A stretch of DNA of 64,000 nucleotides from Siphonodentalium dalli (GCA_032622095.1 CP136061.1:167343107-167407106), one strand, 5' to 3'. Counted from the first letter of the stretch, positions 46,337 through 60,100 are shown. Numbers and translations are program-made. The notes: generated by a model not told the origin, from the letters alone.

Positions 46337-47520
46337 AACTTCTGCTAAAGTTGTCTCAAAATTATGGAATCTTATCATGCAGATAAAATATGATAATCTA
46401 CTAGAGAACGCCCTCTAAAGGCTTAATCGCAATAAAGAATGTTGTAACTATTGTTATTGTCCTTAAATTCCCCATACATCATGTGCCTATATATTATGAT
46501 AGACTAGTACTATTAGCACTAATATTACTCGTAGTAGTTAATACCACAATACTGTCAATATTCTATCATGTTTAGTTACAAGATCATAATGTTAATTGTT
46601 ATTACTATTTGATGTGTACTGTACATGTACAATAGTCATCAATTCAAAAACTGATATTTTTTAATGTGTTGAATTTAGTTTAAACTTTAAAATTTAACTT
46701 AAGCAGAGCCTGGTTGAATATCTACCATATGGTGGGTCGTTCCCACCCTCAAGCCATGGTGTCATTGAGACATTCAATGTTATTTTGCTATTTTGCATGT
46801 GAAGAGGTAGACTGCTTGAGACCTCGTGGTAGATATTCTCACTCCAGGCATTCATCTTTTTGGATCTAAATTTTGACCATTTAGCCAAACACATTATTTT
46901 CATATCAGTGATGATTGTGACACATCATTTCCTTCTGTAGTGTATGAGGACCGGATACGAGTAGCTTAACTTAAAGACTCTAAAAAGCCCGACGAAGATC
47001 GTTTGTGATTATATAAATATAAATTTATTTTACATTCAGGGAAATATGTTAGCTACTCCAAGAAATAAGCTACGTAAAATTTAAAGGGCATATGTCAACA
47101 TAACTGGGACCCACTTATGATTCTAACACTATAAATATTTTATCAAATGTTAATAATAATTTAATCATTAAAAAGTCCAAGGTACAACCTTCTGACGTTA
47201 ATTATAGTAAGTGTTGGCAGTTGGTATTGCTGTTAAAATAGTCACATCCGTTAAAACCGCCATAAACGGAAATAATATTAATTTATAGACAAATTCTGTT
47301 CTTATTCCAATCATTAATATCGCATGAATTACATGTTATTGTCATGTTACTGTGATGTTAGTACTAGTACTGTGTGTTATGTAAACAAACGACATGTTAT
47401 GTAAACAAACATTATGGAAATACTATGCAATAAGCAACACCGAGAAAACCTCCACTAACTGAACTTTGGTTAGAAATGCCACCAAGTTGTTTACAACATA
47501 TAGGTTTTTATGTTTACCCA
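46337..47520. other. AT-rich intergenic, no supported gene
   Basis: A minus-strand frame of 69 codons (46694-46903) has no recognisable motif. A tandem GTTATGTAAACAAAC(G/A) pair occurs near 47377-47410. Nothing else noted. Confidence 0.5.
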
Positions 47521-48060
47521 TACCATAGTATGGTAAACATAGTGTCGTTGTCCGGATTGACCACTCGTCGTTAGTCCGTCCGTCTGTCTGTCTGTAGACA
47601 CTTTACGCATGGTGCGATAACTGAAATATTTTCTATCTGATCGGAACAAATTTTTTTATATCAATTTCTCAGCACCAAATACAGATCGAGTTCGAATATG
47701 GGTTTGATCCGAGTTTTTTTTATGGAGTTATGGCCCTTTTTCAACTTAGAATTCATGTATGCTGCCATAACTCAAAAAAATATTATCTGACTAACCAAAT
47801 TTGGTACAATGTATGTGAGTTGCTCAGTCCAAAATACATATCGAGTTCGAATATGGGTTTAATCCGATATTTTTTTATGGAGTTATGGCCCTTTGACATA
47901 GAATTCATGAATGCTTCGTTAAATCAACAATTTTTCAACTGATAGGAACCAAAGTTTTCAAGAGTTTCTCAACTCAAAATACAGATCAAGTTCGAATATG
48001 GGTTAGATCTGATTTGTTATACTAGAGTTATGGCCCTTTTTCAACTAAGAATTGAACAGA
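47521..48060 (+). repeat. Mollusc-style tandem repeat (~150 bp units) with palindromic head
   Basis: Begins with TACCATAGTATGGTA (perfect palindrome, 47521-47535), then TTGTCCGGATTGACCACTCG and a CCGTCCGTCTGTCTGTCTGT run. About three units follow with the words AAATACA(G/T)ATCGAGTTCGAA, TATGGGTTTGATCCGA, TTTTTTTATGGAGTTATGG and CCCTTTTTCAACTTAGAATT. GAGTTATGGCCC and CCGTCCGTCTGTCTG phrasing is frequent in bivalve and gastropod interspersed repeats. No coding frame. Confidence 0.83.
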
Positions 48061-48504
48061 TTTGAGTTTTTGATAACCCAGGTAGATTACAATTAACTAC
48101 CAGTAATGCAATCTTAACTGCATAGATAGTGTTCTGAGAGACTGCAGAACTGATGTCTTATTGAAATATTAGTTATTTTTAGCCACTGTATATAGGACAT
48201 AGCTCTATGATAGTGGTGAAGCTGAACCCATTCATGATTCAATGGACTGTCCCATTCAGTTCTAAAGTTTTAATTGGAATACTCTATTATTCATTTGTAG
48301 GGATGTTCTCATTTTAAATTTCAATTAATCATTCTTCTGTTATCTCCAGGTTTCTCCTCATTCACTTGCATGGATTTCTGTAGTTAAATCTCAACATTCC
48401 TGATACTTTCATCTGATACCATGTCTCATTTTATATTGGTTTATTTTGACACACTCTTTGCCCCTATTGATTGATTAATTTATTTTGATTTTTATGTGTA
48501 CCTT
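48061..48504. other. Intergenic, no supported gene
   Basis: Nothing recognised. Confidence 0.5.
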
Positions 48505-48957
48505 TACCATAGTATGGTACACATATTGTGATGTCCGGATTGACCACTTGTTTTCATTTAGATATTGATGATTATGATACAAGTTGATTAAAAAGGTTCC
48601 CAATGTGTCCCTTTTTTTAAATAATTAAAAATAATTATTTTTTTAAGTTTGAAAATTTGAAAAACTAACACCGTTATAACTCTGCCAATGGGTACCCCAA
48701 ATCACCACACCAAATTTGTTTAAATCGGTCCAAAATCTTGTGTTATGTACTGGTAAATCTGTTTTGGAGCAACATTAAATCCAATTCACCATAGTATGGT
48801 ACACATATTGTGATGTCCGGATAAAAACTAACACCATTATAACTCTGCCAAGGGTACCCCGAATCACCACACCAAATTTGTTTAAATCGGTCCAAAATCT
48901 TGTTATGTACCTGTAAATCTGTTTGGAGTAACATTAAATCCAATTCACCAATTTTAT
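48505..48957 (+). repeat. Related repeat with the same palindromic head, partly duplicated
   Basis: TACCATAGTATGGTA with ACATATTGTGATGTCCGGATTG at 48505. ACCATAGTATGGT with the same ACATATTGTGATGTCCGGA recurs at 48788. Each is followed sooner or later by AACACC(G/A)TTATAACTCTGCC, ATCACCACACCAAATTTG, TTTAAATCGGTCCAAAATC and ATTAAATCCAATTCACC. The head is shared with 47521, so these are three members of one repeat family that starts with a hairpin. Confidence 0.85.
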
Positions 48958-49539
48958 GCCATGCCTTTGGACTACTTAGCTATTGATAAGGCTATATCAT
49001 TTTCTGATGTCTCTTATGCCAATGTACACACAATCTGATAAAGAAGGCTATGGTATCTAATTTAAAATAAAGATTCAACAATAAACATCACATGATATTA
49101 GCAGTAGACTTGGACTCTCTTAACCCAAGTATTCCATGTTCAGGTCACACCTTTCACATTTAACCCAAGGCTGTGGTGGTTTAGCATTACATATCTTGTA
49201 GCAGTGCATTCTCTTATATAAATGCCGGTGACCCATACATTCCAATATTTGTGTTATGTACATTTCTCTATAATAGTACATACAGTATACTCATATAATT
49301 CAACACCAAAACTCTCATTTATGATTCCGATCATAGTAAATTTTTATCGCCAAGGGATGGGTTAACATCTGCCGATCGTGATCGGCCTCTCGTTATCATT
49401 TGCTAATCCTCGCCTTTCAAGATTTCGGTGTTGAATGGATCATCGTGACTCACTCATCCACCTTACCTGTATCTATGCTGTTGAATTCGAGTTTGGTACT
49501 TGTATAATAATAATATCTAGAATATTAATGATTTCTAAG
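48958..49539. other. Intergenic with one small palindrome
   Basis: GCCGATCGTGATCGGC at 49371-49386 is a 7-bp-arm palindrome. No gene seen. Confidence 0.5.
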
Positions 49540-49835
49540 CTGACAGGTTTGGATGGGTGTATATGGTACAACTGGCATACACATATATTTTAGGCCCCAC
49601 TGTCGATATAAGTCAACATAAGGGGTATCTGAAATTCCGATATATTTATTAGCGGGTCCTCCAGAGGACACCTGTGGTTTACATATCCGAACAATTTAAA
49701 TTGGGTATATCTCAACTTGTGTATCCATGATCAACTCAAATATGCTTCTATCTAAGTTATGTTGTCCCAGTTTACATTTACCTTAGGGCCCTTTGTCCCG
49801 TTGGGGTCGTCCGGAGGACCCGCTTCTAGCATATG
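49540..49835. repeat. Degenerate left edge of satellite B
   Basis: About one and a half strongly diverged monomers are recognisable through GCGGGTCCTCCAGAGGACAC, GATCAACTCAAATATGCTTC, TAGGGCCCTTTG and GTCCGGAGGACCCGCTTCTA. Divergence at the edge with homogeneity inside is the normal signature of arrays maintained by unequal exchange. Confidence 0.85.
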
Positions 49836-50199
49836 GGCAAAATTTCAATAGATTATATTTCGACTTTTGGAGCCAGGATCAACCCAAGAATGTATCTTTC
49901 TAAGTGTTATGACTCTCATGTACATATATTGTATGGCCCACTGTCGCAGAGTTGTCCATATAAGGCACCAAACCGGTATGAGAAATCCCCGTGTGTTTAA
50001 CAGCGGGTTCTCCGGAGGACCCGCTTCTAGCATATGGGCAAAATTTCAATAGGCTATATTTCGACTTTTGGAGCCAGGATCAACCAAAGAATGCATCTTT
50101 CTAAGTGGTATGACTCTCATGTACATATATTGTATGGCCCACTGTCGCATATTTGCCGATATAACGCTACAGATCGGGTATAACAAATCCCCGTGTGTT

Positions 50200-53040
50200 T
50201 AAAAGCTGGTCCTCCGGAGGACCCGCTTCTAGCATATGGGCACAATTTCAATAGGCTACATTTCGACTTTTGGAGCCAGGATCAACCCAAGAATGCTTCT
50301 TTCTAAGTGTTATGACTCTCATGTACATATATTGTATGGCCCACTGTCGCATATTTGCTGATATAACGCTACAGATCGGGTATAACAAATCCCCGTGTGT
50401 TTAAAAGCGGGTCTTCCGGAGGACCCGCTTCTAGCATATGGGCACAATTTCAATAGGCTATATTTCGACTTTTGGAGCCAGGATCACCCAAGAATGCATC
50501 TTTCTAAGTGTTATGACTCTCATGTACATATATTGTATGGCCCACTGTCGCATATTTGCCGATATAACGCTACAGATCGGGTATAACAAATCCCCGTGTG
50601 TTTAACAGCGGGTCCTCCGGAGGACCCGCTTCTAGCATATGGGCAAAATTTCAATAGGCTATATTTCGACTTTTGGAGCCAGGATCAACCCAAGAATGTA
50701 TCTTTCTAAGTGTTATGACTCTCATGTACATATATTGTATGGCCCACTGTCGCAGAGTTGTCGATATAAGGCACCAAACCGGTATAAGAAATCGCCGTGT
50801 GTTTAACAGCGGGTTCTCCGGAGGACCCGCTTCTAGCATATGGGCACAATTTCCATAAGCTACATTTCGACTTTTCGAGCCAGGATCAACTCAAGAATGC
50901 ATCTTTCTAAGTGTTATGGCTCCCATGTACATATATTGTATAAGGTCGACTGTCGCATATTTGCCGATATAACGCTACAGATCGGGTATAACAAATCCCC
51001 GTGTGTTTAAAAGCTGGTCCTCCGGAGGACCCGCTTCTAGCATATGGGCACAATTTCAATAGGCTACATTTCGACTTTTGGAGTCAAGATCAACCCAAGA
51101 AAGCATCTTTCTAAGTGTTATGACTCTCATGTACATATATTGTATGGCCCACTGTCGCAGAGTTGTCGATATAAGGCACCAAACCGGTATAAGAAATCGC
51201 CGTGTGTTTAACAGCGGGTCCTCCGGAGGACCCGCTTCTAGCATATGGGCACAATTTCAATAGGCTACATTTCGACTTTTGGAGCCAAGATCAACCCAAG
51301 AATGCATCTTTCTAAGTGTTATGACTCTCATGTATATATATTGTATGGCCCACTGTCGCATATTTGCCGATATAACGCTACATATCGGGTATAACAAATC
51401 CCCGTGTGTTTAACAGCGGGTTCTCCGGAGGACCCGCTTCTAGCATATGGGCAAAATTTCAATAGGCTATATTTCGACTTTTGGAGCCAGGATCAACCCA
51501 AGAATGCATCTTTCTAAGTGGTATGACTCTCATGTACATATATTGTATGGCCCATTGTCGAATATTTGCCGATATAACGCTACAGATCGGGTATAACAAA
51601 TCCCCGTGTGTTTAAAAGCTGGTCCTCCGGAGGACCCGCTTCTAGCATATGGGCACAATTTCAATAGGCTACATTTCGACTTTTGGAGCCAGGATCAACC
51701 CAAGAATGCTTCTTTCTAAGTGTTATGACTCTCATGTACATATATTGTATGGCCCACTGTCGCATATTTGCTGATATAACGCTACAGATCGGGTATAACA
51801 AATCCCCGTGTGTTTAAAAGCGGGTCTTCCGGAGGACCCGCTTCTAGCATATGGGCACAATTTCAATAGGCTATATTTCGACTTTTGGAGCCAGGATCAC
51901 CCAAGAATGCATCTTTCTAAGTGTTATGACTCTCATGTACATATATTGTATGGCCCACTGTCGCATATTTGCCGATATAACGCTACAGATCGGGTATAAC
52001 AAATCCCCGTGTGTTTAACAGCGGGTCCTCCGGAGGACCCGCTTCTAGCATATGGGCAAAATTTCAATAGGCTATATTTCGACTTTTGGAGCCAGGATCA
52101 ACCCAAGAATGTATCTTTCTAAGTGTTATGACTCTCATGTACATATATTGTATGGCCCACTGTCGCAGAGTTGTCGATATAAGGCACCAAACCGGTATAA
52201 GAAATCGCCGTGTGTTTAACAGCGGGTTCTCTGGAGGACCCGCTTCTAGCATATGGGCACAATTTCCATAAGCTACATTTCGACTTTTCGAGCCAGGATC
52301 AACTCAAGAATGCATCTTTCTAAGTGTTATGGCTCCCATGTACATATATTGTATAAGGTCGACTGTCGCATATTTGCCGATATAACGCTACAGATCGGGT
52401 ATAACAAATCCCCGTGTGTTTAAAAGCTGGTCCTCCGGAGGACCCGCTTCTAGCATATGGGCACAATTTCAATAGGCTACATTTCGACTTTTGGAGTCAA
52501 GATCAACCCAAGAAAGCATCTTTCTAAGTGTTATGACTCTCATGTACATATATTGTATGGCCCACTGTCGCAGAGTTGTCGATATAAGGCACCAAACCGG
52601 TATAAGAAATCGCCGTGTGTTTAACAGCGGGTCCTCCGGAGGACCCGCTTCTAGCATATGGGCACAATTTCAATAGGCTACATTTCGACTTTTGGAGCCA
52701 AGATCAACCCAAGAATGCATCTTTCTAAGTGTTATGACTCTCATGTATATATATTGTATGGCCCACTGTCGCATATTTGCCGATATAACGCTACATATCG
52801 GGTATAACAAATCCCCGTGTGTTTAACAGCGGGTTCTCCGGAGGACCCGCTTCTAGCATATGGGCAAAATTTCAATAGGCTATATTTCGACTTTTGGAGC
52901 CAGGATCAACCCAAGAATGCATCTTTCTAAGTGGTATGACTCTCATGTACATATATTGTATGGCCCACTGTCGCATATTTGCCGATATAACGCTACAGAT
53001 CGGGTATAACAAATCCCCGTGTGTTTAAAAGCTGGTCCTC
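50200..53040. repeat. Satellite B higher-order repeat, 7-monomer (1413-bp) step
   Basis: The private AGCGGGTCTTCCGG monomer and the following AGGATCACCCAAG monomer recur 1413 bp apart (50407 and 51820), as does the TCCATAAGCTAC...ATAAGGTCGACTG monomer (50853 and 52266). Further right, 3-monomer steps of 605 bp (52469, 53074, 53679, 54284) and 4- and 6-monomer steps are seen, so several exchange registers are layered. Confidence 0.85.
50607..50630. repeat. 24-bp perfect palindrome of the satellite B monomer (example)
   Basis: AGCGGGTCCTCC followed by its exact reverse complement GGAGGACCCGCT, with no spacer. Every monomer has it in perfect or imperfect form. The right half plus TCTAGCATATGGGCA is nearly invariant, while the left half varies among monomers (AGCTGGTCC, AGCGGGTTC, AGCGGGTCT), so pairing is often broken. 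Confidence 0.93.
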
Positions 53041-56000
53041 CGGAGGACCCGCTTCTAGCATATGGGCACAATTTCAATAGGCTACATTTCGACTTTTGGA
53101 GCCAGGATCAACCCAAGAATGCTTCTTTCTAAGTGTTATGACTCTCATGTACATATATTGTATGGCCCACTGTCGCAGAGTTGTCGATATAAGGCACCAA
53201 ACCGGTATAAGAAATCGCCGTGTGTTTAACAGCGGGTCCTCCGGAGGACCCGCTTCTAGCATATGGGCACAATTTCAATAGGCTACATTTCGACTTTTGG
53301 AGCCAAGATCAACCCAAGAATGCATCTTTCTAAGTGTTATGACTCTCATGTATATATATTGTATGGCCCACTGTCGCATATTTGCCGATATAACGCTACA
53401 TATCGGGTATAACAAATCCCCGTGTGTTTAACAGCGGGTTCTCCGGAGGACCCGCTTCTAGCATATGGGCAAAATTTCAATAGGCTATATTTCGACTTTT
53501 GGAGCCAGGATCAACCCAAGAATGCATCTTTCTAAGTGGTATGACTCTCATGTACATATATTGTATGGCCCACTGTCGCATATTTGCCGATATAACGCTA
53601 CAGATCGGGTATAACAAATCCCCGTGTGTTTAAAAGCTGGTCCTCCGGAGGACCCGCTTCTAGCATATGGGCACAATTTCAATAGGCTACATTTCGACTT
53701 TTGGAGTCAAGATCAACCCAAGAAAGCATCTTTCTAAGTGTTATGACTCTCATGTACATATATTGTATGGCCCACTGTCGCAGAGTTGTCGATATAAGGC
53801 ACCAAACCGGTATAAGAAATCGCCGTGTGTTTAACAGCGGGTCCTCCGGAGGACCCGCTTCTAGCATATGGGCACAATTTCAATAGGCTACATTTCGACT
53901 TTTGGAGCCAAGATCAACCCAAGAATGCATCTTTCTAAGTGTTATGACTCTCATGTATATATATTGTATGGCCCACTGTCGCATATTTGCCGATATAACG
54001 CTACATATCGGGTATAACAAATCCCCGTGTGTTTAACAGCGGGTTCTCCGGAGGACCCGCTTCTAGCATATGGGCAAAATTTCAATAGGCTATATTTCGA
54101 CTTTTGGAGCCAGGATCAACCCAAGAATGCATCTTTCTAAGTGGTATGACTCTCATGTACATATATTGTATGGCCCACTGTCGCATATTTGCCGATATAA
54201 CGCTACAGATCGGGTATAACAAATCCCCGTGTGTTTAAAAGCTGGTCCTCCGGAGGACCCGCTTCTAGCATATGGGCACAATTTCAATAGGCTACATTTC
54301 GACTTTTGGAGCCAGGATCAACCCAAGAATGCTTCTTTCTAAGTGTTATGACTCTCATGTACATATATTGTATGGCCCACTGTCGCAGAGTTGTCCATAT
54401 AAGGCACCAAACCGGTATGAGAAATCCCCGTGTGTTTAACAGCGGGTCCTCCGGAGGACCCGCTTCTAGCATATGGGCACAATTTCAATAGGCTATATTT
54501 CGACTTTTGGAGCCAGGATGAACCCAATAATGCTTCTTTCTAAGTGTTATGACTCTCATGTACATATATTGTATGGCCCACTGTCGCATATTTGCTGATA
54601 TAACGCTACAGATCGGGTATAACAAATCCCCGTGTGTTTAAAAGCGGGTCCTCCGGAGGACCCGCTTCTAGCATATGGGCACAATTTCAATAGGCTACAT
54701 TTCGACTTTTGGAGCCAGGATCAACCCAAGAATGCATCTTTCTAAGTGTTATGACTCTCATGTATATATATTGTATGGCCCACTGTCGCATATTTGCCGA
54801 TATAACGCTACAGATCGGGTATAACAAATCCCCGTGTGTTTAACAGCGGGTTCTCCAGAGGACCCGCTTCTAGCATATGGGCAAAATTTCAATAGGCTAT
54901 ATTTCGACTTTTGGAGCCAGGATCAACCCAAGAATGCATCTTTCTAAGTGGTATGACTCTCATGTACATATATTGTATGGCCCACTGTCGCATATTTGCC
55001 GATATAACGCTACAGATCGGGTATAACAAATCCCCGTGTGTTTAAAAGCTGGTCCTCCGGAGGACCCGCTTCTAGCATATGGGCACAATTTCAATAGGCT
55101 ACATTTCGACTTTTGGAGCCAGGATCAACCCAAGAATGCTTCTTTATAAGTGTTATGACTCTCATGTACATATATTGTATGGCCCACTGTCGCATATTTG
55201 CTGATATAACGCTACAGATCGGGTATAACAAATCCCCGTGTGTTTAAAAGCGGGTCTTCCGGAGGACCCGCTTCTAGCATATGGGCACAATTTCAATAGG
55301 CTATATTTCGACTTTTGGAGCCAGGATCACCCAAGAATGCATCTTTCTAAGTGTTATGACTCTCATGTACATATATTGTATGGCCCACTGTCGCATATTT
55401 GCCGATATAACGCTACAGATCGGGTATAACAAATCCCCGTGTGTTTAAAAGCGGGTTCTCCGGAGGACCCGCTTCTAGCATATGGGCAAAATTTCAATAG
55501 GCTATATTTCGACTTTTGGAGCCAGGATCAACCCAAGAATGCATCTTTCTAAGTGGTATGACTCTCATGTACATATATTGTATGGCCCACTGTCGCATAT
55601 TTGCCGATATAACGCTACAGATCGGGTATAACAAATCCCCGTGTGTTTAAAAGCTGTTCCTCCGGAGGACCCGCTTCTAGCATATGGGCACAATTTCAAT
55701 AGGCTACATTTCGACTTTTGGAGCCAGGATCAACCCAAGAATGCTTCTTTCTAAGTGTTATGACTCTCATGTACATATATTGTATGGCCCACTGTCGCAG
55801 AGTTGTCCATATAAGGCACCAAACCGGTATGAGAAATCCCCGTGTGTTTAACAGCGGGTCCTCCGGAGGACCCGCTTCTAGCATATGGGCACAATTTCAA
55901 TAGGCTATATTTCGACTTTTGGAGCCAGGATCAACCCAATAATGCTTCTTTCTAAGTGTTATGACTCTCATGTACATATATTGTATGGCCCACTGTCGCA

Positions 56001-59000
56001 TATTTGCTGATATAACGCTACAGATCGGGTATAACAAATCCCCGTGTGTTTAAAAGCGGGTCCTCCGGAGGACCCGCTTCTAGCATATGGGCACAATTTC
56101 AATAGGCTACATTTCGACTTTTGGAGCCAGGATCAACCCAAGAATGCATCTTTCTAAGTGTTATGACTCTCATGTATATATATTGTATGGCCCACTGTCG
56201 CATAATTGCCGATATAACGCTACAGATCGGGTATAACAAATCCCCGTGTGTTTAACAGCGGGTTCTCCAGAGGACCCGCTTCTAGCATATGGGCAAAATT
56301 TCAATAGGCTATATTTCGACTTTTGGAGCCAGGATCAACCCAAGAATGCATCTTTCTAAGTGGTATGACTCTCATGTACATATATTGTATGGCCCACTGT
56401 CGCATATTTGCCGATATAACGCTACAGATCGGGTATAACAAATCCCCGTGTGTTTAAAAGCTGGTCCTCCGGAGGACCCGCTTCTAGCATATGGGCACAA
56501 TTTCAATAGACTACATTTCGACTTTTGGAGCCAGGATCAACCCAAGAATGCTTCTTTCTAAGTGTTATGACTCTCATGTACATATATTGTATGGCCCACT
56601 GTCGCATATTTGCTGATATAACGCTACAGATCGGGTATAACAAATCCCCGTGTGTTTAAAAGCGGGTCTTCCGGAGGACCCGCTTCTAGCATATGGGCAC
56701 ATTTTCAATAGGCTATATTTCGACTTTTGGAGCCAGGATCACCCAAGAATGCATCTTTCTAAGTGTTATGACTCTCATGTACATATATTGTATGGCCCAC
56801 TGTCGCATATTTGCCGATATAACGCTACAGATCGGGTATAACAAATCCCCGTGTGTTTAAAAGCGGGTTCTCCGGAGGACCCGCTTCTAGCATATGGGCA
56901 CAATTTCAATAGGCTACATTTCGACTTTTGGAGCCAGGATCAACCCAAGAATGCTTCTTTCTAAGTGTTATGACTCTCATGTACATATATTGTATGGCCC
57001 ACTGTCGCAGAGTTGTCCATATAAGGCACCAAACCGGTATGAGAAATCCCCGTGTGTTTAACAGCGGGTCCTCCGGAGGACCCGCTTCTAGCATATGGGC
57101 ACAATTTCAATAGGCTATATTTCGACTTTTGGAGCCAGGATCAACCCAATAATGCTTCTTTCTAAGTGTTATGACTCTCATGTACATATATTGTATGGCC
57201 CACTGTCGCATATTTGCTGATATAACGCTACAGATCGGGTATAACAAATCCCCGTGTGTTTAAAAGCGGGTCCTCCGGAGGACCCGCTTCTAGCATATGG
57301 GCACAATTTCAATAGGCTACATTTCGACTTTTGGAGCCAGGATCAACCCAAGAATGCATCTTTCTAAGTGTTATGACTCTCATGTATATATATTGTATGG
57401 CCCACTGTCGCATATTTGCCGATATAACGCTATAGATCGGGTATAACAAATCCCCGTGTGTTTAACAGCGGGTTCTCCGGAGGACCCGCTTCTAGCATAT
57501 GGGCAAAATTTCAATAGGCTATATTTCGACTTTTGGAGCCAGGATCAACCCAAGAATGCATCTTTCTAAGTGGTATGACTCTCATGTACATATATTGTAT
57601 GGCCCACTGTCGCATATTTGCCGATTTAACGCTACAGATCGGGTATAACAAATCCCCGTGTGTTTAAAAGCTGGTCCTCCGGAGGACCCGCTTCTAGCAT
57701 ATGGGCACAATTTCAATAGGCTACATTTCGACTTTTGGAGCCAGGATCAACCCAAGAATGCTTCTTTCTAAGTGTTATGACTCTCATGTACATATATTGT
57801 ATGGCCCACTGTCGCATATTTGCCGATTTAACGCTACAGATCGGGTATAACAAATCCCCGTGTGTTTAAAAGCTGGTCCTCCGGAGGACCCGCTTCTAGC
57901 ATATGGGCAAAATTTCAATAGGCTATATTTCGACTTTTGGAGCCAGGATCAACCCAAGAATGCATCTTTCTAAGTGGTATGACTCTCATGTACATATATT
58001 GTATGGCCCACTGTCGCATATTTGCCGATATAACGCTACAGATCGGGTATAACAAATTCCCGTGTGTTTAAAAGCTGGTCCTCCGGAGGACCCGCTTCTA
58101 GCATATGGGCACAATTTCAATAGGCTACATTTCGACTTTTGGAGCCAGGATCAACCCAAGAATGCTTCTTTCTAAGTGTTATGACTCTCATGTACATATA
58201 TTGTATGGCCCACTGTCGCAGAGTTGTCCATATAAGGCACCAAACCGGTATGAGAAATCCCCGTGTGTTTAACAGCGGGTCCTCCGGAGGACCCGCTTCT
58301 AGCATATGGGCACAATTTCAATAGGCTATATTTCGACTTTTGGAGCCAGGATCAACCCAATAATGCTTCTTTCTAAGTGTTATGACTCTCATGTACATAT
58401 ATTGTATGGCCCACTGTCGCATATTTGCTGATATAACGCTACAGATAGGGTATAACAAATCCCCGTGTGTTTAAAAGCGGGTCCTCCGGAGGACCCGCTT
58501 CTAGCATATGGGCACAATTTCAATAGGCTACATTTCGACTTTTGGAGCCAGGATCAACCCAAGAATGCATCTTTCTAAGTGTTATGACTCTCATGTATAT
58601 ATATTTTATGGCCCACTGTCGCATATTTGCCGATATAACGCTACAGATCGGGTATAACAAATCCCCGTGTGTTTAACAGCGGGTTCTCCGGAGGACCCGC
58701 TTCTAGCATATGGGCAAAATTTCAATAGGCTATATTTCGACTTTTGGAGCCGGGATCAACCCAAGAATGCATCTTTCTAAGTGGTATGACTCTCATGTAC
58801 ATATATTGTATGGCCCACTGTCGCATATTTGCCGATATAACGCTACAGATCGGGTATAACAAATCCCCGTGTGTTTAAAAGCTGGTCCTCCGGAGGACCC
58901 GCTTCTAGCATATGGGCACAATTTCAATAGGCTACATTTCGACTTTTGGAGCCAGGATCAACCCAAGAATGCTTCTTTCTAAGTGTTATGACTCTCATGT

Positions 59001-59115
59001 ACATATATTGTATGGCCCACTGTCGCAGAGTTGTCCATATAAGGCACCAAACCGGTATGAGAAATCCCCGTGTGTTTAACAGCGGGTCCTCCGGAGGACC
59101 CGCTTCTAGCATATG

Positions 59116-60100
59116 GGCAAACATTTCAATACTCTATATTTCGACTTTTGGAGCCATTGTCAACCTAAGTATGCATCTTTCTAAGTGTTCTGGTCCCGTA
59201 TACATCTACTGTAGGGCCCTTTGACGCATATTTGCCGATATAATGCTACAGATCGGGTATAAGAAATCCCCGTGTGTTTAACAGCGGGTCCTCCGGAGGA
59301 CCCGCTTCTAGCATATGGGCACAATTTCAATAGTCTATATTTCGACTTTTCGAGCCATTGTCAACCTAAGTATGCATCTTTCTAAGTGTTCTGATCCCGT
59401 ATACATCTACTGTATGGCCCTTTATCGCATATTTGCCGATATAACGCTACAGATCGGGTATAACAAATCCCCGTGTGTTTAAAAGCGGGTCCTCCAGAGG
59501 ACCCGCTTCTATAGCATATGGGCAAAATTTCAATAGGCTATATTTCGACTTTTGGAGCCATTGTCAACCTAAGTATGCATCTTTCTAAGTGTTCTGGTCC
59601 CGTATACATCTACTGTAGGGCCCTTTGTTGCATATTTGCCGATATAACGCTACAGATCGGGTATAATAAATCCCCGTATGTTTAACAGCGGGTCCTCCGT
59701 AGGACCCGCTTCTAGCATATATGGGCAAACATTTCAATACTATATATTTCGACTTTTGGAGCCCTTATCAACTCAAGTATGCATCTTTCTAAGAGTTATG
59801 ACTCCCATTTACATCTACTTATGCCCCCTTATCGCATATTTGCCGATATAACGCTACAGATCGGGTATAACAAATCCCCGTATGTTTAACAGCGGGTCCT
59901 CCGGAGGACCCGCTTCTAGCATATGGGCAAAATTTCAATAGGCTACATTTCTACTTTTGGAGCCCTTATCAACTCAAGTATGCATCTTTCTAAGTGTTAT
60001 GACTCCCATTTACATCTACTTATGCCCCCTTGTCGCATATTTGCCGATATAACGCTACAGATCGGGTATAAGAAATCTCCGTATGTTTAGAAGAGGGTCC
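59116..60100. repeat. Divergent island of satellite B monomers
   Basis: About five monomers here differ strongly from both neighbours. They have GAGCCATTGTCAACCTAAGT or GAGCCCTTATCAACTCAAGT in place of GCCAGGATCAACCCAAG, and GTGTTCTGGTCCCGTATACA, TCTACTGTAGGGCCCTTTG or TTTACATCTACTTATGCCCC instead of the usual TGACTCTCATGTACATATAT and TGTATGGCCCACTG. AACTCAA and TAGGGCCCTTTG also occur in the degenerate left edge, so these look like older monomers that escaped homogenisation. Confidence 0.88.

Larger units (their letters stand above)
49836..59115. repeat. Satellite B: tandem array of ~202-bp monomers (main block)
   Basis: About 46 head-to-tail monomers. Order within a monomer: TCTAGCATATGGGCA(A/C)AATT, TCAATAGGCTA(T/C)ATTTCGAC, TTTTGGAGCCAGGATCAACC, CAAGAATGC(A/T)TCTTTCTAAG, TGACTCTCATGTACATATAT, TGTATGGCCCACTGTCGCA, GATATAACGCTACAGATCGG, ACAAATCCCCGTGTGTTTAA, then a palindrome. 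One variant class has AGAGTTGTC(G/C)ATATAAGGCA, CCAAACCGGTAT in place of the ATATTTGCCGATATAACGC segment. No stop-free frame exceeds about 66 codons except one of 92 (58946-59224). The many 61-63-codon frames are the same monomer read repeatedly, so this is not coding DNA. Confidence 0.97.

Noticed and set aside
47690-47720. tRNA-like B box (GAGTTCGAATATGGG) suggesting a tRNA-derived SINE
   Set aside because: It does not fit GGTTCGANNCC, and no A box or cloverleaf precedes it at the right distance.
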